11,451 nucleotides of DNA from JBFXCK01 sp050182275 (GTDB lineage: Bacteria; Pseudomonadota; Alphaproteobacteria; SHNJ01), in assembly GCA_050182275.1 (NCBI GenBank), contig JBFXCK010000022.1, forward strand, positions 1 to 11,451, given 5' to 3'. The position numbers and the translations under genes are program-made. This document shows, one piece after another, positions 8,112 through 11,451 of this stretch. Numbering within the stretch: position 1 is the stretch's first letter; each line of letters opens with the position of its first letter. The notes below the pieces were generated by a model. That model was not told where the DNA came from. It ran no database searches and saw nothing but the letters and a program-made list of their open reading frames with translations.

Positions 8112-8140
8112 AATGTATCTTAAAAGGATTATTCTGTCAA
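8112..8140 (-). promoter_or_regulatory. Sigma-70-type promoter for the 7087-8079 gene
   Basis: On the complementary strand, a consensus -35 TTGACA (8140-8135) is followed after exactly 17 bp by TACATT (8117-8112), about 32 bp before the ATG. Between and partly over these elements lies the 15-mer ATCCTTTTAAGATAC (complement of 8115-8129), which also occurs at 47-61 at the promoter/leader of the first repeat-protein gene. The promoter sits between nfeD and this gene, so the gene need not depend on read-through from qmcA-nfeD. Confidence 0.6.
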
Positions 8141-8149
8141 TAAAAGGCT

Positions 8150-8596
8150 TTACGCCGCATCCGCGGGGGCCGCTTCAACGATCAAAACCGCGCCATTGAC
8201 GCCCGTGACTTTCATGCGCGACCCTGCCGGGGCATCGGGCCCTTCAACCGACCAGGTGCCATCGGCCAATTGGGCGCGGCCGCGGCCATTCACAATCGCC
8301 TGGGAAAGAAGGCAAAACTGCCCAACATATTGCGCGCCGCGCCGGTTTAAAGCGGGTTGATCGCTTTTAATCGGGTAGCGGCGCAAATAATGACGCCAGC
8401 CCAGCACGGACACCAACGTCATCACCGCGAAAATGCCGATTTCAATGCCGGTGCCTAAATTGGGAACCACAAATACAATCAGGCCGGTGATCAACGCCGC
8501 CATGCCCAGCCACAGGCTGTAAAAACCGGGGGCCAGGATTTCAATCGCCAAAAACACTGCGCCTAAAGATAACCAATACCAAAATGCTTGGCCCAT
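8150..8596 (-). CDS. NfeD-family membrane protein (YbbJ type, short form)
   Basis: Short NfeD proteins are inner-membrane partners of SPFH/stomatin-type proteins such as the one encoded just upstream. The 148-aa product has hydrophobic spans near 5-21, 26-44 and 50-67, then a soluble C-terminal OB-fold-like domain (about 80-142). The latter has the family motif LNRRGAQYVGQ at 83-93, NGRGRAQLADGTWSVEG at 103-119 and PAGSRMKVTGVNGAVLIVE at 123-141. It lacks the N-terminal ClpP-like protease domain of long NfeD proteins, as expected for this subtype. It starts 9 bp after the qmcA stop with AAGGTAG as ribosome binding site, so the two are almost certainly one operon. Confidence 0.93.
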   Translation of the reverse strand: MGQAFWYWLSLGAVFLAIEILAPGFYSLWLGMAALITGLIVFVVPNLGTGIEIGIFAVMTLVSVLGWRHYLRRYPIKSDQPALNRRGAQYVGQFCLLSQAIVNGRGRAQLADGTWSVEGPDAPAGSRMKVTGVNGAVLIVEAAPADAA

Positions 8597-8605
8597 GGCT
8601 CTACC

Positions 8606-9559
8606 TTACTGCCCCTGCCGCTGATCCAACATACGCGGCTGGGTATTGTTATTATTCACCACTTCCTTGAACATTTCGGAAATGCCGCCAATCGAACCGA
8701 TCACGCCGCTGGCTTCCAGCGGCATGAAAATAATTTTCTGATTGTTGGCCGTGCCGATTGCTTGCAGCGCATCGACATATTTTTGCGCGATGAAATAATT
8801 AACCGCATGCACCGAGCCACGCTGAATCGCCTCGGACACTGAAAGCGTGGCATGCGCCTCGGCATCGGCGGCGCGTTCGCGGGCTTCGGCGTCGCGGAAG
8901 GCGGCTTCCCGGCGGCCTTCGGCTGAGAGAATCATTGCCTGTTTTTCCCCTTCGGCGCGCAAGATTTCGGCCTGCCTTGCCCCTTCGGCTTCCAAGACTT
9001 GGGCGCGCTTATCGCGTTCGGCCTTCATTTGACGGGCCATGGAATCGACCAAATCGCGCGGCGGGGAAATATCTTTAATTTCAATCCGGGTGATTTTAAC
9101 GCCCCAGGGGGTGGTGGCCTCATCGACCACGATCATCAATTGCGCATTGATGCGGTCGCGCTGGGAGAGCAATTCGTCCAAATCCATCGAACCCATGACG
9201 GTGCGGATATTGGTCATGACTAAATTTAAAATCGCATTGGCCAGATCATTGACTTCATAGGCGGCCTTGGCGGCATCAAGCACTTGGAAGAACACGACAC
9301 CGTCAACCTGCACCATGGCGTTATCTTTGGTGATGACTTCCTGTTCAGGCACATCGAGCACGGTTTCCATCATGCTGATTTTGGCGCCGATGCGATCGAA
9401 GAAGGGGATTAAAAAATTCAACCCCGGCTCAAGCGTGCGGATATAGCGGCCGAAACGCTCGACCGTCCATTCGCGGCCTTGCGGCACCGCCTTGACGCTG
9501 GCATAGACCAAAATCACCGCCAAAAGCGCGAAAACCAGCAAGAAAATAAGTGCTTCCAT
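8606..9559 (-). CDS. qmcA: SPFH/band 7 membrane protein (QmcA/paraslipin type)
   Basis: QmcA belongs to the SPFH (stomatin/prohibitin/flotillin/HflK-C) family, which forms large membrane-anchored cage-like assemblies linked to membrane quality control and membrane organisation. The 317-aa product has one N-terminal membrane anchor (about 3-22), the SPFH domain from VPQGREWTVERFGRY (25-39) to ITRIEIKDISPPRDL (156-170), and a long coiled coil (about 175-235) rich in A, E, R and Q (LEAEGARQAEILRAEGEKQA). A glycine-rich stretch near 284-292 precedes a polar tail. GAAGGG lies before the ATG. The partner nfeD follows after 9 bp. The neighbouring gene at 9741 is divergent. Confidence 0.95.
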   Translation of the reverse strand: MEALIFLLVFALLAVILVYASVKAVPQGREWTVERFGRYIRTLEPGLNFLIPFFDRIGAKISMMETVLDVPEQEVITKDNAMVQVDGVVFFQVLDAAKAAYEVNDLANAILNLVMTNIRTVMGSMDLDELLSQRDRINAQLMIVVDEATTPWGVKITRIEIKDISPPRDLVDSMARQMKAERDKRAQVLEAEGARQAEILRAEGEKQAMILSAEGRREAAFRDAEARERAADAEAHATLSVSEAIQRGSVHAVNYFIAQKYVDALQAIGTANNQKIIFMPLEASGVIGSIGGISEMFKEVVNNNNTQPRMLDQRQGQ

Positions 9560-9635
9560 TGGTATTTCCCTTCTTTAAACAAGCCGTATTTTATATGGAT
9601 TCTATCCGTTTTTTATAAGATTGATATAGCCTGTT

Positions 9636-9652
9636 TTCCCCGCGCTGGGGAA
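9636..9652. other. GC-rich inverted repeat between qmcA and repeat gene 2
   Basis: TTCCCC (9636-9641) and GGGGAA (9647-9652) form a perfect 6-bp stem around GCGCT in the 181-bp divergent intergenic region. There is no T run on either side, so it is not a typical intrinsic terminator for either strand. It may be an operator, or chance. The rest of this region contains the promoter and leader of repeat gene 2 and presumably the qmcA promoter, which I could not place with confidence. Confidence 0.3.
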
Positions 9653-9676
9653 GGAGATAAATAGCGTTTTTAACGC

Positions 9677-9706
9677 TTGGCCATAGGGCGGAATTTATGG
9701 TATATC
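9677..9706 (+). promoter_or_regulatory. Probable promoter of repeat-protein gene 2
   Basis: TTGGCC at 9677-9682 and TATATC at 9701-9706 are 18 bp apart. The TATATC box lies 34 bp before the ATG, exactly as at the first copy, and is followed by ATATC-N7-GATAT (9702-9718), a perfect inverted repeat around the expected transcription start. The -35 element is weaker than at copy 1, so the two copies may be expressed at different levels. Confidence 0.45.
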
Positions 9707-9718
9707 TCTTAGGGATAT

Positions 9719-9764
9719 TATTTAATTTATCAGGATATAAATGACTAAACGCAACCCCGCTTAT
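9719..9764 (+). repeat. Second copy of the 46-bp leader/start segment
   Basis: Identical to 62-107. It includes the Shine-Dalgarno AGGA at 9732-9735, the inverted repeat ATTTAT (9725-9730) / ATAAAT (9737-9742), the ATG at 9741 and the codons for MTKRNPAY. Identity ends at the ninth codon, where the two proteins diverge (LLIGAPLK in copy 1, TNIPAPPQ here). Confidence 0.8.
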
Positions 9765-11261
9765 ACAAACATCCCCGCCCCGCCCCAAGGCTGGCGCTCA
9801 GGGCACGATTTAAGCCAAGATTATGTTGGCGGCAGTGTAAAATTGCGGGAAAAAATACTGGCCTTAGCCGCCAAGAAAAAAGCCGATTACCTTGCGGCGG
9901 GCAAAAGCGAAGAAGAAGCCGATCAATTAATCCAGCTTCATTGGGTTCGCAGATGTTATGGCGCCGGTACGCACGGCGTCATCACCGAATTTATTTCTCC
10001 AGAAGGCTTGCAAGAGTTAATCAAAGCCGGAGAATTGATAACGCCGGAACAGGCTAGGATATCGGATTTGCCAGAAGGCTGGCGCTCAGGTAGCGATTTA
10101 ATGCGGGATTATGTTGGCGGCAATGTAACATTGCGGGAAAAAATCCTGGCCTTAGCAGCCAAGAAAAAAGCCGATTACCTTGCGGCAGGAAAAAGCGAAG
10201 CGGAGGCCGATCAATTAATCCAGCTTCGTTGGGTGCGCAGATGTTATGGCGCCGGTACGCACGGCATCATCACCGAATTTATTTCACCAGAAGGTCTGCA
10301 AGAATTAATCAAAGCCGGAGAATTGATAACGCCGGGACAGGCCAAGCTATCGGATTTGCCAGAAGGCTGGCGCTCAGGTAGCGATTTAAAGTGGGATTAT
10401 GTTGGCAGCAATGTAACATTGCGGGAAAAAATACTGGCCTTAGCAGATAAGAAAAAAGCCGATTACCTTGCGGCGGGCAAAAGCGAAACAGAGGCCGGTC
10501 AATTAATTCAAGATCATTGGGTTCGCAGATGTTATTGCCAAGGCACGAGCGGCACCATCACCGAATTTATTTCCCCTGCCGGAATAACCGAACTCATAGA
10601 TCAAAGCATTTTAGAGCCGCGCCATAAACCCGCCCCCCATAATATCGCCAGCCTTTTGGCTTCGGGTATGGGAGATGATGAGGTGAGAAGCGAATTATCC
10701 TTAAGCAAAGCCGCCTTTGCTGCCGCCCGTGAGGCGATCGCCAAAGCATTGGCAGAGGGCGGCGATGCGGATTTAGCCTTATACAAAGCCGAACTTGCCC
10801 ATAACCGCACCATATCCCGCGAAGATTTTATGGCGGCGGTTCAATCGCATGCTTCAATCGAAGACGCTGCGCATCATCTTGGCCTTTCCCCGCAACGCGT
10901 GATGGCGCGCCTTGGCAGATATTGGAAATTAGATGTGGCGTTGCTTGATAAGTTGGATCAGCCAACCATTCATATGGACATGGCCTTGCGAGTGGATTTC
11001 ACGCAACTGCCCAAAACTTCGCCCGCCGCCACTTGGTTCGCTGTCAAGCAATTGCATAGTGAACTGGGCCAGGCGCCCGACTTAAATCAAATCGCCGAAA
11101 AGCTAAAAATTAAACGCGGCCTTGTGGACAGAAATGTTCACTTTTTAATCGCCTGCGATTCTTTGCGGCGGGAGGATTTGGCGCAACCCCAGGCCGCCAT
11201 GTCAAGCGCATCCGCCATCGGCTTCGCCATCCGCCAGCATCATGGCCGCGGCTGTATGTAG
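9741..11261 (+). CDS. Tandem 96-residue repeat protein with HTH-like C-terminal region (family copy 2)
   Basis: Unrecognised family, paralogue of the gene at 84-2189. The 506-aa product has MTKRNPAY, three repeats starting at residues 17, 113 and 209, and a C-terminal region (301-506) nearly the same as in copy 1, with the same three HTH-like segments and the SAIGFAIRQHHGRGC end. Two repeats fewer than copy 1 account for most of the length difference. Here the repeats are more alike: all use KKKADYLAAGKS and HWVRRCY or RWVRRCY; the variable patch reads GSVKLR, GNVTLR and SNVTLR, and the second patch CYGAGTHG, CYGAGTHG and CYCQGTSG. The start is fixed by the leader shared with copy 1 and by AGGA five nt before ATG. 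It is divergent from qmcA and ends 2 bp from the stop of a convergent gene. Regulation is probably common with copy 1, since leader and start region are identical. Confidence 0.92.
   Translation: MTKRNPAYTNIPAPPQGWRSGHDLSQDYVGGSVKLREKILALAAKKKADYLAAGKSEEEADQLIQLHWVRRCYGAGTHGVITEFISPEGLQELIKAGELITPEQARISDLPEGWRSGSDLMRDYVGGNVTLREKILALAAKKKADYLAAGKSEAEADQLIQLRWVRRCYGAGTHGIITEFISPEGLQELIKAGELITPGQAKLSDLPEGWRSGSDLKWDYVGSNVTLREKILALADKKKADYLAAGKSETEAGQLIQDHWVRRCYCQGTSGTITEFISPAGITELIDQSILEPRHKPAPHNIASLLASGMGDDEVRSELSLSKAAFAAAREAIAKALAEGGDADLALYKAELAHNRTISREDFMAAVQSHASIEDAAHHLGLSPQRVMARLGRYWKLDVALLDKLDQPTIHMDMALRVDFTQLPKTSPAATWFAVKQLHSELGQAPDLNQIAEKLKIKRGLVDRNVHFLIACDSLRREDLAQPQAAMSSASAIGFAIRQHHGRGCM
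9789..10640 (+). repeat. Three in-frame tandem 288-bp coding repeats
   Basis: Units are 9789-10076, 10077-10364 and 10365-10640; the last is 276 bp because its end merges with the C-terminal region. Units 1 and 2 are very similar at the DNA level, and unit 3 differs mainly in its last third. As in copy 1, the last unit has a distinct ending (ILEPRHKPAPH here, ILKPRYKPAPY there), so the terminal unit is a conserved cap and number changes happen among internal units. Positions 10402-10432 match 745-775 exactly. Confidence 0.93.
10641..11258 (+). repeat. Copy of the conserved 3' domain (see 1560-2186)
   Basis: Encodes the three HTH-like segments of copy 2. It shares long identical DNA stretches with 1560-2186, for instance around the codons for HLGLSPQRVMARLGRYWKLD, with few changes at synonymous positions. 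The most different part is the short linker before the SAIGFAIRQ end (TREEEASSFSP versus AQPQAAMSSA), which is probably an unstructured spacer. Confidence 0.85.
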
Positions 11262-11263
11262 GC

Positions 11264-11451
11264 TTAAAGCGGGCGTTTGATTTTTTCTATGGCTGCGTTT
11301 TCCACCACGGTTAAAACAGGCCGGGATTCCGCCGTTACTTCCTCGATCGCGGTGATTTTACCGCCTAATTTTTCGATTTTCCCGGCGGTAACCATGGCCT
11401 CGTCGTAAGCGCGTTGGGCGGCGCCCAGCGTATTGCCAAGTTTTTGCAAAC
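11264..11451 (-). CDS. C-terminal end of a probable RmuC-like protein (partial)
   Basis: This frame is open to the right edge. The TTG at 11449-11447 reads as an internal leucine rather than a start, so only the last 62 or so codons are in view. The sequence LQKLGNTLGAAQRAYDEAMV resembles the end of the conserved region of RmuC, a predicted nuclease-fold protein that limits inversions at short inverted repeats; from memory, E. coli RmuC has a similar IGQSLDKAQDNYRQAM near its end. IEKLGGKITAIEEV would match the following LGV-type segment, although the spacing is shorter than in E. coli. The identification rests on a short stretch and is tentative. It converges with repeat gene 2, with 2 bp between stop codons. 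Confidence 0.5.
   Translation of the reverse strand, partial: LQKLGNTLGAAQRAYDEAMVTAGKIEKLGGKITAIEEVTAESRPVLTVVENAAIEKIKRPL

Noticed and set aside
8588..9260. Several + strand open frames antisense to qmcA
   Set aside because: They are mirror frames of the Ala/Glu/Arg-rich coiled coil and SPFH coding sequence; composition explains them.
9591..9788. 65-codon open frame on the - strand upstream of qmcA
   Set aside because: It overlaps the promoter, leader and first codons of repeat gene 2 on the other strand and shows no protein-like conservation.

Overview
The window comes from an alphaproteobacterium of moderate GC with many AT-rich stretches. The main evidence is the order small SRP RNA, dnaX, ybaB/ebfC and recR, all on the + strand, which is typical of Alphaproteobacteria. 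The products read as ordinary housekeeping proteins. I cannot name the genus.

Layout, left to right. (1) 84-2189: a 701-aa protein with five tandem 96-residue repeats, followed by a C-terminal region of about 209 residues with three helix-turn-helix-like segments. (2) 2235-2331: the SRP 4.5S-type RNA. (3) 2375-4896: a tight dnaX - ybaB/ebfC - recR operon for replication, the nucleoid and recombinational repair; dnaX and ybaB overlap as ATGA, and ybaB and recR abut. (4) 4900-8079: three uncharacterised genes, - + -. The two outer ones (329 and 330 aa) are diverged paralogues of each other, and the middle one (338 aa) is unrelated by eye. (5) 8150-9559, - strand: qmcA (SPFH membrane protein) followed by its usual partner nfeD. 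(6) 9741-11261: a second member of the repeat family, 506 aa with three repeats. (7) From 11264 to the right edge, - strand: the C-terminal end of a protein that resembles RmuC.

The unusual content is the repeat family, which I do not recognise. Its two copies lie about 7.5 kb apart in the gaps between housekeeping genes. They share an identical 46-nt segment (leader plus the first eight codons) and a nearly identical 3' domain, but differ in repeat number and repeat sequence. Within the first copy, repeats 3 and 4 are almost identical DNA except for one 18-nt block with 12 differences. The R3 version of that block also occurs, inside a 31-nt exact match, in repeat 3 of the second copy. This looks like a multicopy family with fixed ends and a repeat array that changes by unit duplication and by exchange or focused divergence of a six-residue variable patch. 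The array may be a modular binding surface attached to a fixed, possibly nucleic-acid-binding, C-terminal part. That function is inference. The second point of interest is the pair of diverged paralogues flanking an unknown gene.
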